Source: an uncultured Oscillospiraceae bacterium (GTDB lineage: Bacteria > Bacillota > Clostridia > Oscillospirales > Oscillospiraceae). From it: a stretch of 39,485 nucleotides of DNA. The translations under genes were made by a program, and so were the position numbers. The notes below the pieces were generated by a model that did not search any database, was not told the origin of the DNA, and saw only the letters and a program-made list of their open reading frames with translations. Shown in pieces: positions 16,129 through 23,313 of the stretch. The stretch spans positions 1 to 39,485 of the forward strand of contig CALWVV010000019.1 in assembly GCA_944385035.1 (NCBI GenBank), in the 5' to 3' direction. Each line of letters opens with the position of its first letter. The stretch's first letter is position 1.

Positions 16129-16748
16129 GGCAGCGCAGGCAGCGTTCCAGCCTCCAGACGGCAGTCACACCGCCGCTCCACATCCCAGGCAGAAAGGTAG
16201 GACTCCTCCAGGGGAATCCACCGCTCCTGAAATACCCGCAGCCTCTCCGGGCCGTTGCGCGCCAAAATCCGCGTCCGCTGAAGCTCCGGCTCCACGGTAA
16301 GAAATGCCCTGAGGTCATAGTAGTCCCACAGGCGTGGATGGCAGGCGTAGGCCCCCTCCACCAAAACTACCCTTCCGGGCTCCACCCGGACAGGCTCGCC
16401 CAGGGTCATGGTGCGGCAGTCAAACCGCCGGTAGCAGGCACTGCGCCCCTCGCTCAAAGGGCGCAGCACCTCCTCCAAAAACCGCTCATGGTCCACATTC
16501 TCCCCCGGAGTGCTCAGACGTTCCGGGGTGCGCTGCTCCGGGCGGAGAAAAAAGTGGTCCATATGAATGACCTGCCAGCCATACCGCTCTCCCAGAGCTC
16601 CGGCCAGGGTAGTTTTTCCCGACGCACACCGGCCATCCAGGGCCGCCAGCACCGGCTTTTGATCCCGGCTCAACACCTGAAGCCGCCGGACCAGTTCCGC
16701 AAGGCCATCTATGTGCCGGGGGGACGTACAGAGGTTTTCTGTCTTCAC
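16125..16748 (-). CDS. Uridine-kinase-like P-loop kinase
   Basis: 207 residues, GTG start with GGGGAG upstream, 16 bp after the ECF gene. Walker A is GRCASGKTT (residues 39-47), followed by HMDHFFLRPEQRT, which corresponds to the MDxFY substrate segment of uridine kinase and phosphoribulokinase-like enzymes. VVLVEGAYACHP is the second acidic strand, and RILARNGPERLRVFQERWIPLEE is the lid region. It phosphorylates a small nucleoside or vitamin-like substrate. Being co-transcribed with an uptake S component, it may trap the imported compound as a phosphate. The true substrate is unknown. Confidence 0.8.
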   Translation of the reverse strand: MKTENLCTSPRHIDGLAELVRRLQVLSRDQKPVLAALDGRCASGKTTLAGALGERYGWQVIHMDHFFLRPEQRTPERLSTPGENVDHERFLEEVLRPLSEGRSACYRRFDCRTMTLGEPVRVEPGRVVLVEGAYACHPRLWDYYDLRAFLTVEPELQRTRILARNGPERLRVFQERWIPLEESYLSAWDVERRCDCRLEAGTLPALP

Positions 16749-16764
16749 TGCGCGCTCCCCGTCC

Positions 16765-17313
16765 TCAGGCCTGGGCCCGCTGGGGATACCGGGTGGGAAC
16801 GAGCCCCGCTTTCACCAGCACCATCACCAGGGCAGGCAGTACAATCAGCTGCAAAATAGCCCCAGGCATGGTACCCACAAAGTAGCTTCCCGTCCACATG
16901 GCCAGGGAATAGTGCTCCGTTCCGCCCAGATACTCCAGGGCCTGGACTGCGCCGCCCACCACACGGCCCAGCAGCATGGCGGGTACCAAAGCCAGATAGA
17001 GGTCGGCGTACAGGCTGCCGGTACGCCAGAGCTTCAGGAGCAGGCCGGCAAACAGCCCATAGGCCACCAGCTCCGGCACCATGTGCAGCAGCTGGGCCGA
17101 CCCCGGCATTCCGGTGATCACACTGGATAAAATGGGCCCGGCGGCGCCGCACACCGCCCCCAGGCCTCCGCCGCAGATCAGGCCGCACAGCAGCACCGGC
17201 AGATGCATGGGGGACAGAGCCATTCCCAGCCCAAAGCTGTGGAAGGCAGTGGGAAGGACACAGCAAAGGGCAATACAAAGGGCACAAATACAGAGTTTTT
17301 TCACAGAGGACAT
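16765..17313 (-). CDS. ECF transporter S component
   Basis: 182 residues with about six hydrophobic segments. It begins MSSVKKLCICALCIALCCVL, a typical S-component first helix, followed by GMALSPMHLPVLLCGLICGGGLGA and a C-terminal YFVGTMPGAILQLIVLPALV. The start at 17313 has AAAGGAG 8 bases upstream; a longer reading to 17490 would run through the leader terminator and is not credible. S components bind a vitamin or other micronutrient and share an EcfA/EcfT energising module, which is not in this window. The kinase and cbiK downstream make a vitamin or cobamide precursor plausible, but this is inference. Expression is probably controlled by the leader at 17335-17454. Confidence 0.85.
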   Translation of the reverse strand: MSSVKKLCICALCIALCCVLPTAFHSFGLGMALSPMHLPVLLCGLICGGGLGAVCGAAGPILSSVITGMPGSAQLLHMVPELVAYGLFAGLLLKLWRTGSLYADLYLALVPAMLLGRVVGGAVQALEYLGGTEHYSLAMWTGSYFVGTMPGAILQLIVLPALVMVLVKAGLVPTRYPQRAQA

Positions 17314-17334
17314 GTTTTTTCTCCTTTCCGACAC

Positions 17335-17454
17335 ACAAAAAAGGTATGCTCTTTTCCTATGGAAAAGGGCATACCTTCCTGATACGCATAAAAATAGAAT
17401 CGGTTCGCGGGGACAGGGCGCTTCAGCGCCGGGGGCCGGCTTCTTGCCGACAGT
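17335..17454 (-). promoter_or_regulatory. Terminator-type leader controlling the ECF gene
   Basis: The predicted transcript starts near 17454. It contains two short stable hairpins (GTCGGC/GCCGGC around 17430-17446 and GGCGC/GCGCC around 17412-17425), then a segment GCGUAUC near 17381-17387 that can pair with the left arm of a strong terminator. That terminator has 17-bp arms at 17341-17357 and 17361-17377 with a 3-nt loop and T6, and it lies only about 30 bp before the start codon. This is the layout of a riboswitch or attenuator. It does not match TPP, FMN, cobalamin, THF or preQ1 consensus as I know them. Confidence 0.6.
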
Positions 17455-17460
17455 GGCTCT

Positions 17461-17490
17461 ATTGTACCGGAGAAGGGGGCTTCTTGTCAA
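17461..17490 (-). promoter_or_regulatory. Promoter of the ECF-kinase unit
   Basis: TTGACA (17485-17490) and TACAAT (17461-17466) are 18 bp apart on the minus strand, directly downstream of the preceding gene's stop. Confidence 0.8.
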
Positions 17491-17499
17491 GAAAAGCTT

Positions 17500-17901
17500 C
17501 TACTTTTTTCCTTTCGTCCAGGCAAAGTCATAGGCCTCCCTCAGCCAGCCCAGCAGTTCTTCATCGATCTCCTCCGCCCGGGCGACCAGCACATGGTTGG
17601 TCCAGCGCCCAGGGTAGGGCTCCACCTTCACCGCCGCCCGCCTGGATTCCAAAGGGCGATCAAGGCCGATGGTCACCACAAGGCACTGCTCCGGCCAGTC
17701 CTTCTTCCGCCGCAGGGGCAGCGAGGCGGCAGCAAACAGGTGCTTGTGATAAAAGCTGATTTGGCTTTTCTGCACCTTCACCGAAGCTTCGGGAAAAGCC
17801 TGTTCCATCTGGGTGAACAACGCCTCATAGAGGGCCCGCTCCCGGAGCTTTTCTCCAAAAAAAGCCAGCACATCGGACGGGTAGTACTCAGATCGTTCCA
17901 T
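17500..17901 (-). CDS. DUF5655-like protein
   Basis: 133 residues, start at 17901 with AAAGGAGG. A soluble alpha/beta protein with QKSQISFYHKHLFAAASLP, then LVVTIGLDRPLESRRAAVKVEPYPGRWTNHVLV and a helical C-terminus. The KSQISF-x-F/A pattern and the RWTNHV-type ending fit the DUF5655 domain, which is found alone or beside transport regulators and has no firm role. It is a single gene with its own promoter, and no functional tie to its neighbours can be seen. Confidence 0.7.
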   Translation of the reverse strand: MERSEYYPSDVLAFFGEKLRERALYEALFTQMEQAFPEASVKVQKSQISFYHKHLFAAASLPLRRKKDWPEQCLVVTIGLDRPLESRRAAVKVEPYPGRWTNHVLVARAEEIDEELLGWLREAYDFAWTKGKK

Positions 17902-17921
17902 CTGCGTTCCTCCTTTGTTTC

Positions 17922-17950
17922 ATTTTAGCACAGCCCAGGCTTCCTGAACA
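17922..17950 (-). promoter_or_regulatory. Putative promoter of the DUF5655-like gene
   Basis: TGTTCA and TAAAAT are 17 bp apart on the minus strand, with an extended TGC before the -10. It lies just past the terminator of the catabolic operon. Confidence 0.5.
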
Positions 17951-17953
17951 GGG

Positions 17954-17991
17954 AAAAAAGCGCCCCGACGCAGATTTCTCCGCGCCGGGGC
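17954..17991 (-). terminator. Intrinsic terminator of the catabolic operon
   Basis: GCCCCGGCGC pairs with GCGTCGGGGC (17962-17971, 17982-17991; one G·U), and the stem is followed on the minus strand by GCTTTTTT. It closes the iclR-to-rbsD unit. Confidence 0.85.
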
Positions 17992-18018
17992 AACACACAC
18001 ACAAATGGAAACTTTCGC

Positions 18019-18426
18019 TCAGGCCACACCCACGGTGATGAGCAGGTTGGCAAACACCCGCTTCTCGCCGGTGGACACGGCCACGCGCACCTGGGGCAGG
18101 CCGCAGGCATCGTAAAACTCATACCGGCCCAGCTTATCCAGCTCCATGCCGCCCAGCATGGTCTGGAACTCCCCGAAAATCTCGGGGGTGGTGCCGTCGG
18201 CGGGGTCCATGACCTCAGCCTTTTCAATGTTGATGACGCTCTGGATGGCCTCCAGCACATCGGTGACGGTGGGAAGGCCGGGCTTCAGACCCAGGTAGAT
18301 CTTCTCGGCGTTGCCGGTCTTGGAGTCCAGAGGATAGTTTCCGTCGGCAATGAGCACCTTGTCTCCGTGGCCGCACAGGGCCAGGGCGGCCATCAGATCG
18401 GGATGGATGAGCGTTCCCTTCAGCAT
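18019..18426 (-). CDS. RbsD/FucU-type sugar mutarotase
   Basis: 135 residues, start at 18426 with AAGGAGGGG. RbsD/FucU proteins speed the interconversion of sugar ring forms so that a kinase or isomerase receives the right anomer. MLKGTLIHPDLMAALALCGHGDKVLIADGNYP contains the conserved His-Gly-Asp and the N-terminal substrate segment, and YEFYDACGLPQVRVAVSTGEKR the C-terminal one. Ring-type decamers are typical of the family. As the last gene of the iclR operon, 13 bp after the SIS gene, it probably acts on the sugar phosphorylated by the PfkB kinase. Which sugar is unknown. Confidence 0.88.
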   Translation of the reverse strand: MLKGTLIHPDLMAALALCGHGDKVLIADGNYPLDSKTGNAEKIYLGLKPGLPTVTDVLEAIQSVINIEKAEVMDPADGTTPEIFGEFQTMLGGMELDKLGRYEFYDACGLPQVRVAVSTGEKRVFANLLITVGVA

Positions 18427-18439
18427 AAACAGCCCCTCC

Positions 18440-19054
18440 TTACTTCTCGTTGTCCCGCAGCTGGCCCAGCTTTCCGCCGGGATGGCAGCGCACATACTTG
18501 ATGGGGTCCCAGTCCTGCTCCACCTGGAGGGCCACGGACAAAGCCTGGAGGGTGAGGATCTCCGCCAGGATGGAGTTGCGAGGGGCCCGGTTCAGGGGGC
18601 CGCCCTCCTCCTTCACGCCGGCAAAGAGGAAGGCGTCACTCTCTTTGGCCAGCCAGCTGTCCGGGTTGCCGGACACGCCGATGACCTTGCAGCCGTTGTT
18701 TTTCACAGCCAGGACAGTGGCCTTCAGCTCCCCGGTCTCACCGGAATTGGAGATGGCAATGACCACATCTCCGGCCACCAGCTGGCCGCAGGAACCGTGA
18801 ACGGCCTCAGTGCCGTGGAGGAAATAGCAAGGATTACCAGTGGAGGAAAACAGAGAGGCCATGTAGGCGGACACATGGCCGGGCTTGCCGATACCGGTGA
18901 TGTGCAGCCGGTTGCCCTTGGCCTGGGCCTCCAGGATGATCTGGGCGGCAGCCTCGTAATCATCGGGGCTCAGGGACTTCAAAAAGGTATTCATCTGGGT
19001 GTCCACGCTCTGGAAGAAGTTGGACACCGCCTGCTTGCTTTCAGGTTTCAGCAT
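18440..19054 (-). CDS. SIS-domain sugar phosphate isomerase
   Basis: 204 residues, start at 19054 with AAAGGGAG upstream. A single SIS fold of the KpsF/GutQ/HxlB kind: LHITGIGKPGHVSAYMASLF (phosphosugar loop), FLHGTEAVHGSCGQLVAGDVVIAISNSGETGEL, and ILTLQALSVAL near the end. The CBS pair of true KdsD/KpsF is absent. It probably interconverts an aldose phosphate and a ketose phosphate, such as an arabinose-5-phosphate or hexulose-6-phosphate type reaction. Placed between the kinase and mutarotase genes, it fits the step before transketolase. Confidence 0.88.
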   Translation of the reverse strand: MLKPESKQAVSNFFQSVDTQMNTFLKSLSPDDYEAAAQIILEAQAKGNRLHITGIGKPGHVSAYMASLFSSTGNPCYFLHGTEAVHGSCGQLVAGDVVIAISNSGETGELKATVLAVKNNGCKVIGVSGNPDSWLAKESDAFLFAGVKEEGGPLNRAPRNSILAEILTLQALSVALQVEQDWDPIKYVRCHPGGKLGQLRDNEK

Positions 19055-19110
19055 AGCGTCATACTCCCTTTCATAGTTTGCAGATGGTTTCAAAAGGTCC
19101 GGACGGTTCG

Positions 19111-19137
19111 CTTCCCCGGAGAACATCTCCGGGGAAG
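19111..19137 (-). other. Intercistronic perfect hairpin
   Basis: CTTCCCCGGAGA and its exact complement (12 bp) enclose a 3-nt loop, between the kinase stop and the SIS gene. No T-run follows, so it is more likely a stability or processing element than a terminator. Confidence 0.65.
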
Positions 19138-19144
19138 TATGGGC

Positions 19145-20140
19145 TTATTTCAGCGCATCCAGCAGGGACAGGTCAAAGCCCTGATAGCCCCGCTCCTCCA
19201 TCAGCGCCTTTACCTCGTCCACCGTGGGCAGGCTGGGCATAGCTCCCATCCGGGAGACGGTGATGGCGGCGGTGTGGCTGGCAAAGGCCAGGGCCTCCCC
19301 CTGGGGCAGGCCGGCGGTGAGTCCGGTGCAGAAGGCGGCCACGAAGGAGTCACCGGCGGCAGTGGGGTCGGCCACATGCTCCATCTTCACACACTGGGTG
19401 TGGTGGATGCCGTTCTTGCCGGCCACGATGGAGCCGTTCTCCCCCATGGTGATGATCAGGTTCTCCACCCCACGGGCCTGGAAGGCCTTGGAGACAATAT
19501 CCACATCCTCCATGTTGATGCCGTTGGACACGTCAATGGAGTGGCCCGCCAGCAGGGCGGCCTCGTGCTCGTTGGGGGAGAGATAGGTGGTGCAGGCCAG
19601 GAGCTTGTCGGACATGGGAGCGGCGGGAGCAGGATTGACCATCACGATGACCCCCGCGTCGTGGGCCCACTGGGCCACGGTCTCAATGACCTCCATGGGC
19701 AGCTCAAACTGCATCATGACCAGGTCATAGTTGCCGATCTCGTCCTTCAGCCAGGCCACATCCTCCACCGTCAGGGTGAAGTTGGCGCCGGGGCAGACGG
19801 TAATGCGGTTCTGGGCCCCGTGCTCGGTGACCTCCAGGGTGATATGGCCCACACCGGAGGACTCGTTGGGGTCTACCGACACATGGGATACGTCCACGCC
19901 GGATGCGGCGGCGGTATCCGTCATGATCTTGCCAAAGGCATCGTCACCCACCTGACCTGCCATGGTCACATGGGCACCCAGGCGGGCACACTGGACAGCC
20001 TGGTTGGCGCCCTTGCCGCCGGGAGCGGTTTGGAACTTTAACCCCACCACCGTCTCGCCGGAGTTGGGGGCTCGCCTGGTGGAGGCGATCAGGTCCATCA
20101 TAAAACTGCCCACCACCAGAATGTTGGGTTTTTTCAACAT
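19145..20140 (-). CDS. PfkB-family (ribokinase-like) sugar kinase
   Basis: 331 residues, start at 20140 with AAGGAG 8 bases upstream. Ribokinase landmarks are NILVVGSFMMDLIA, GGKGANQAVQCARLGAHVTMAGQVGDDAFG, and the ATP and catalytic segment DPTAAGDSFVAAFCTGL, in which the usual GAGD anion hole reads AAGD with the base Asp kept. It phosphorylates a free sugar or sugar-like alcohol. It lies 16 bp after tctA and is followed by the isomerase and mutarotase. It is close to RbsK in form, but ribose is not assured because the uptake system is for carboxylates. Confidence 0.9.
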   Translation of the reverse strand: MLKKPNILVVGSFMMDLIASTRRAPNSGETVVGLKFQTAPGGKGANQAVQCARLGAHVTMAGQVGDDAFGKIMTDTAAASGVDVSHVSVDPNESSGVGHITLEVTEHGAQNRITVCPGANFTLTVEDVAWLKDEIGNYDLVMMQFELPMEVIETVAQWAHDAGVIVMVNPAPAAPMSDKLLACTTYLSPNEHEAALLAGHSIDVSNGINMEDVDIVSKAFQARGVENLIITMGENGSIVAGKNGIHHTQCVKMEHVADPTAAGDSFVAAFCTGLTAGLPQGEALAFASHTAAITVSRMGAMPSLPTVDEVKALMEERGYQGFDLSLLDALK

Positions 20141-20155
20141 GGGAGTCACTCCTTC

Positions 20156-21661
20156 TTACTGCTTGACCGGCTTTTTAAAGACCTTCTTAAGGGCAGGACC
20201 CAGGATGGGGGCAAACAGAGAGACTAAGGCAATGAGCAGGAAAATAGCGCAGATGGGATGCTCCAGGAAGATCATCATGCTGCCGTCGGACATCATCAGT
20301 GCACCGCGGAAGTTCTGCTCAGCCAAAGAGCCCAGGATGATACCGATGACGATGGCGCTGCTGGAAAACTCCATCTTGTTGAGGAAATAGCCCAGGAAGC
20401 CAAAGGCCACCATGACAAACACATCGGTAATGGAGTTATTGTAGGCAAAGGCGCCCACAAAGGTCATCACAAAGATGATGGGCATAAGGTACTTTTTGGG
20501 GACATTGATGACCTTGACAAACAGACGGATCACGGAGAAGCCCAGCAGGCCCATCACCAGGTTGGCCGTCATCAGGCCCAGGAAAATAGTATACACCTGG
20601 GGAGCCTGGTTCTGGAACAGCAGGGGGCCGGGCTGCATCCCCTGCACCATCAGGGCACCCAGCATAATGGCGGTGGCACCGTCGCCAGGGATACCCAGGG
20701 TCAGCATGGGGATCATGGCGCCGCCGGACACGGCGTTGTTGCCAGCCTCGGGGGCACAGATGCCCTCGGGCGCGCCGTCGCCGAACTTCTCCTTTTCCTT
20801 GGACCAGCGCTTAGCCTCGTTATAGGAGATGAACGAGGAAATGTCGCCGCCGGTGCCGGGGACGGCGCCGATGACAGTGCCGATGACAGAGGAGCGGAGA
20901 ATCGTAATGGCACACTTCTTTAAGTCAGCAAAGGTGGGGAAGACTCGCTTGAGCTTCACATCATGCTTGACGTAGGTTTCATTGTAAGAATCCTCAATGG
21001 AGGTAAGGACCTGGGAGAAGGCGAACAGACCGATCAGGACAGGGACAAAGGACAGTCCGCCCAGCAGATAGGTGGTACCGAAGGTCATGCGCATCTGGCC
21101 GCTCATAGCATCAATGCCGATGGTAGCAATGATCAGGCCCACCAGGCCGCCCATCAGGCCCTTAAGCACAGAGCCGGAGGAGACGGAGGTGATGATGGAA
21201 ATTCCAAACACGGCCAGGGCAAAGTACTCCGGCTTGGAGAACTGCAGAGCCACAGAGGCCAGCATGGGGGAAAACAGCACAAGGCAGATGGCGGAAAACA
21301 CACCTCCAAAGGTGGAGGAGAAGGTGGACAGGCCCAGAGCCCGTCCCGGTTGTCCGTATTTGACCGCCATGGGGTAACCGTCAAGGGTGGTAGCGGCGGA
21401 TGCGGGGGTTCCCGGTGTTTTCAGCAGGATAGCAGTGATAGAACCGCCGTAAATGGCACCGCAGTAAATACCCAGCAGCATCAGAATGCCGCCGATGCCC
21501 TGGAAGGAGAAGGTTAGTGGGAACAGCAGGGCAATGCCCATATTCACGGAAAGGCCGGGCAGTGCTCCGATCACAATGCCCACAGCCACGCCGAAAATCA
21601 GGCCGCCCAGATTCAGGGGAGATAAAAATACATTACCAAAAGCAGCTAAAATCGCATCCAT
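20156..21661 (-). CDS. tctA: Tripartite tricarboxylate transporter, large membrane subunit TctA
   Basis: 501 residues with about 11-12 hydrophobic segments. TctA landmarks are GVAVGIVIGALPGLSVNMGIALLFPLTF (the GxxxGxxPGL region), YGGSITAILLKTPGTPASAATTLDGYPMA and GTGGDISSFISYNEAKRWS. It forms the ion-driven membrane channel of a TTT importer with TctB and the binding protein TctC, all present. The start at 21661 has GAGGAGG upstream, 11 bp after tctB. TTT systems take up carboxylates such as citrate, and also terephthalate and sugar acids. Confidence 0.95.
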   Translation of the reverse strand: MDAILAAFGNVFLSPLNLGGLIFGVAVGIVIGALPGLSVNMGIALLFPLTFSFQGIGGILMLLGIYCGAIYGGSITAILLKTPGTPASAATTLDGYPMAVKYGQPGRALGLSTFSSTFGGVFSAICLVLFSPMLASVALQFSKPEYFALAVFGISIITSVSSGSVLKGLMGGLVGLIIATIGIDAMSGQMRMTFGTTYLLGGLSFVPVLIGLFAFSQVLTSIEDSYNETYVKHDVKLKRVFPTFADLKKCAITILRSSVIGTVIGAVPGTGGDISSFISYNEAKRWSKEKEKFGDGAPEGICAPEAGNNAVSGGAMIPMLTLGIPGDGATAIMLGALMVQGMQPGPLLFQNQAPQVYTIFLGLMTANLVMGLLGFSVIRLFVKVINVPKKYLMPIIFVMTFVGAFAYNNSITDVFVMVAFGFLGYFLNKMEFSSSAIVIGIILGSLAEQNFRGALMMSDGSMMIFLEHPICAIFLLIALVSLFAPILGPALKKVFKKPVKQ

Positions 21662-21672
21662 ATGATCCCTCC

Positions 21673-22140
21673 TCAGCGCAGCCAGATGGGCTCAGGCAGC
21701 GGGGTGTGCAGCAGCTCCACAAAGGCCAAATACAGCACCAGCACGAATACCACATCCAGAATGATCACAGCCTTGCCCCTGCCGCCCAGCATATAGGAGC
21801 AGATGGGAATAAAGATCAGCGCCGCAATCAGCAGTCCAAAAATGTACATGACCACACAGAATCCCACCGTCAGCGCCATGAACTTATAAACCAGCATGTT
21901 CTGGGGCAGGGTCATGGTAAAGGTCTTTGCCTCGTCTTTTTCTTTGTTTTTCGTGGTCATCACCGCGAGCAAAATGGCGAGTAAAATCAGCAGACCGCCC
22001 AACAAGGTGGGCCAGAAGCCCGCGCCGGGATCTCCCACGCCAAATTCAATGTCGAACTTGGAGTTGATGGCAATCACTCCAATTCCCAAGGCCGCAACGA
22101 TGATCGCAATGACATAGTTCCACTTTCTCATGTTTGTCAT
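21673..22140 (-). CDS. tctB: Tripartite tricarboxylate transporter, small membrane subunit TctB
   Basis: 155 residues with four hydrophobic segments: YVIAIIVAALGIGVIAINS, FWPTLLGGLLILLAILLAVM, FMALTVGFCVVMYIFGLLIAALIF, and VIILDVVFVLVLYLAFVELL. GVGDPGAGFWPTLLG is the typical TctB loop. It partners TctA in the membrane. The start at 22140 has only a weak AAAGAG site, and ATG 22131 is possible. A stable hairpin lies between it and tctC. Confidence 0.9.
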   Translation of the reverse strand: MTNMRKWNYVIAIIVAALGIGVIAINSKFDIEFGVGDPGAGFWPTLLGGLLILLAILLAVMTTKNKEKDEAKTFTMTLPQNMLVYKFMALTVGFCVVMYIFGLLIAALIFIPICSYMLGGRGKAVIILDVVFVLVLYLAFVELLHTPLPEPIWLR

Positions 22141-22171
22141 AGCATATCAACTCTTTCTGCTTAAATTAAGT

Positions 22172-22201
22172 GTGGGGGGCGACCCCTTCGGCCGCCCCCA
22201 C
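22172..22201 (-). other. Intercistronic hairpin after tctC
   Basis: GTGGGGGCG pairs with CGCCCC(C)CAC with one bulged base; no T-run follows on the minus strand. Such a hairpin after a binding-protein gene could raise the stability of the tctC message relative to the membrane subunits. Confidence 0.6.
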
Positions 22202-22241
22202 AAATAGTCAAGGATTTGCGCGGGAGGTGACGATCGGGAGA

Positions 22242-23282
22242 TTACACGTCCAGCTCAGCCAGAACCTCGCCGAACATCGCGTGGTCTTCCTCCATCATCT
22301 GATAGCAATCGTCGCCAATAATGCACACGGGGTCAATGCCCTGGTTCATCAGGTACTCCTGATACTCAGGATCGTTGCAGGTCTTCTCAGCGGCATCGCG
22401 CAGGATCTGCAGGATCTCAGCGGGGGTATCCTTGGGGGCCACAACGCAGGCCCAGGAGCGGATGGTCATGTCGTAGCCCAGCTCCTTGAAGGTGGGCACG
22501 TCGGGGAACATAACGGAACGCTCGTCGGCCATGATGGCCAGGATCTTCAGAGTGCCGGCCTGAACCTGGCTGACAAAGCTGGAGGGATCGGCCAGAGTGC
22601 CGTCGATGTGACCGCCGGTCAGAGCAGCGGCGATGTCAGCGGTGCCGTTGGGATAGGGAATGTGCTTGACCTCAATGCCAAACTCTTTCTCCATCTGGAC
22701 GGTAGCCACGTGCCAGATAGCGCCCATGCCGGAGTTGCCCATCTGGACAGTGCCGGGATTCTCCTTGCAGTAGTCCACGAACTCCTGCAGGCTGTTGTAG
22801 GGAGCGTCGGCGGGAACGATCAGAGCGGCGGGAGCGGCGATCTGAGCGCAGATGGGGGCGTAGTCCTCATAGGTGACGGTGCACTTGCCCTGGTGAGGGA
22901 ACATAGCCAGCTCCACGGTCACAGCGCCCAGGGTGTAACCATCGGCCTTGGCATTGGCGGTCTCCACCATGCCGGTAACGCCGCCGCCGTCGGGCTTGTT
23001 GGTGGGCACAAAGTTGGCCCCGTCAATGTAGTTCTTCATGTACTGGAGCAGGCCGCGGGTGGACACATCAGTGCCGCCGCCGGGATTCTTGGGGATGATG
23101 ACAGTAATGTCCTTGGTGGGGTAGTCCACAGTGGTGGCCTGGCTGCCGGCGGCGGAAGCGCTGCCGGCAGAGCTGGCATCCGCGCTGCCAGCGGAACTGG
23201 TGGTGTTGCCGCCACAGCTGGCCAGCAGGCTGACAGACAGAGCGGCGCTCAGACACAGAGCGATTGCTTTCTTGAACTTCAT
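22242..23282 (-). CDS. tctC: Tripartite tricarboxylate transporter substrate-binding lipoprotein TctC
   Basis: 346 residues, start at 23282 with AAGGAGG. A lipoprotein signal ends in LLASC, followed by a Ser/Ala-rich linker, as expected in a Gram-positive cell. The Bug/TctC fold shows YPTKDITVIIPKNPGGGTDVSTRGLLQYM, VPTNKPDGGGVTG, ALTGGHIDGTLADPSSFVSQVQAGTLKILAIMADER and VPTFKELGYDMTIRSWACVVAPKDTP. The PGGGTD and following loops bind a carboxylate group, so the imported compound is probably an acid, perhaps a sugar acid given the operon. Confidence 0.95.
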   Translation of the reverse strand: MKFKKAIALCLSAALSVSLLASCGGNTTSSAGSADASSAGSASAAGSQATTVDYPTKDITVIIPKNPGGGTDVSTRGLLQYMKNYIDGANFVPTNKPDGGGVTGMVETANAKADGYTLGAVTVELAMFPHQGKCTVTYEDYAPICAQIAAPAALIVPADAPYNSLQEFVDYCKENPGTVQMGNSGMGAIWHVATVQMEKEFGIEVKHIPYPNGTADIAAALTGGHIDGTLADPSSFVSQVQAGTLKILAIMADERSVMFPDVPTFKELGYDMTIRSWACVVAPKDTPAEILQILRDAAEKTCNDPEYQEYLMNQGIDPVCIIGDDCYQMMEEDHAMFGEVLAELDV

Positions 23283-23313
23283 GTTCTTCGTCCTCCTTCT
23301 TTTTCAAACAAGC

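Noticed and set aside
17357-17389. Ten-codon leader peptide (MRIRKVCPFP) overlapping the ECF leader terminator
   Set aside because: It would suit an attenuator, but there is no ribosome site before the ATG and no run of one amino acid that would act as a sensor.
18350-20041. 563-residue plus-strand reading opposite the SIS and kinase genes
   Set aside because: Antisense shadow with repetitive Gly/His/Val content; the minus strand carries two well-recognised enzymes.
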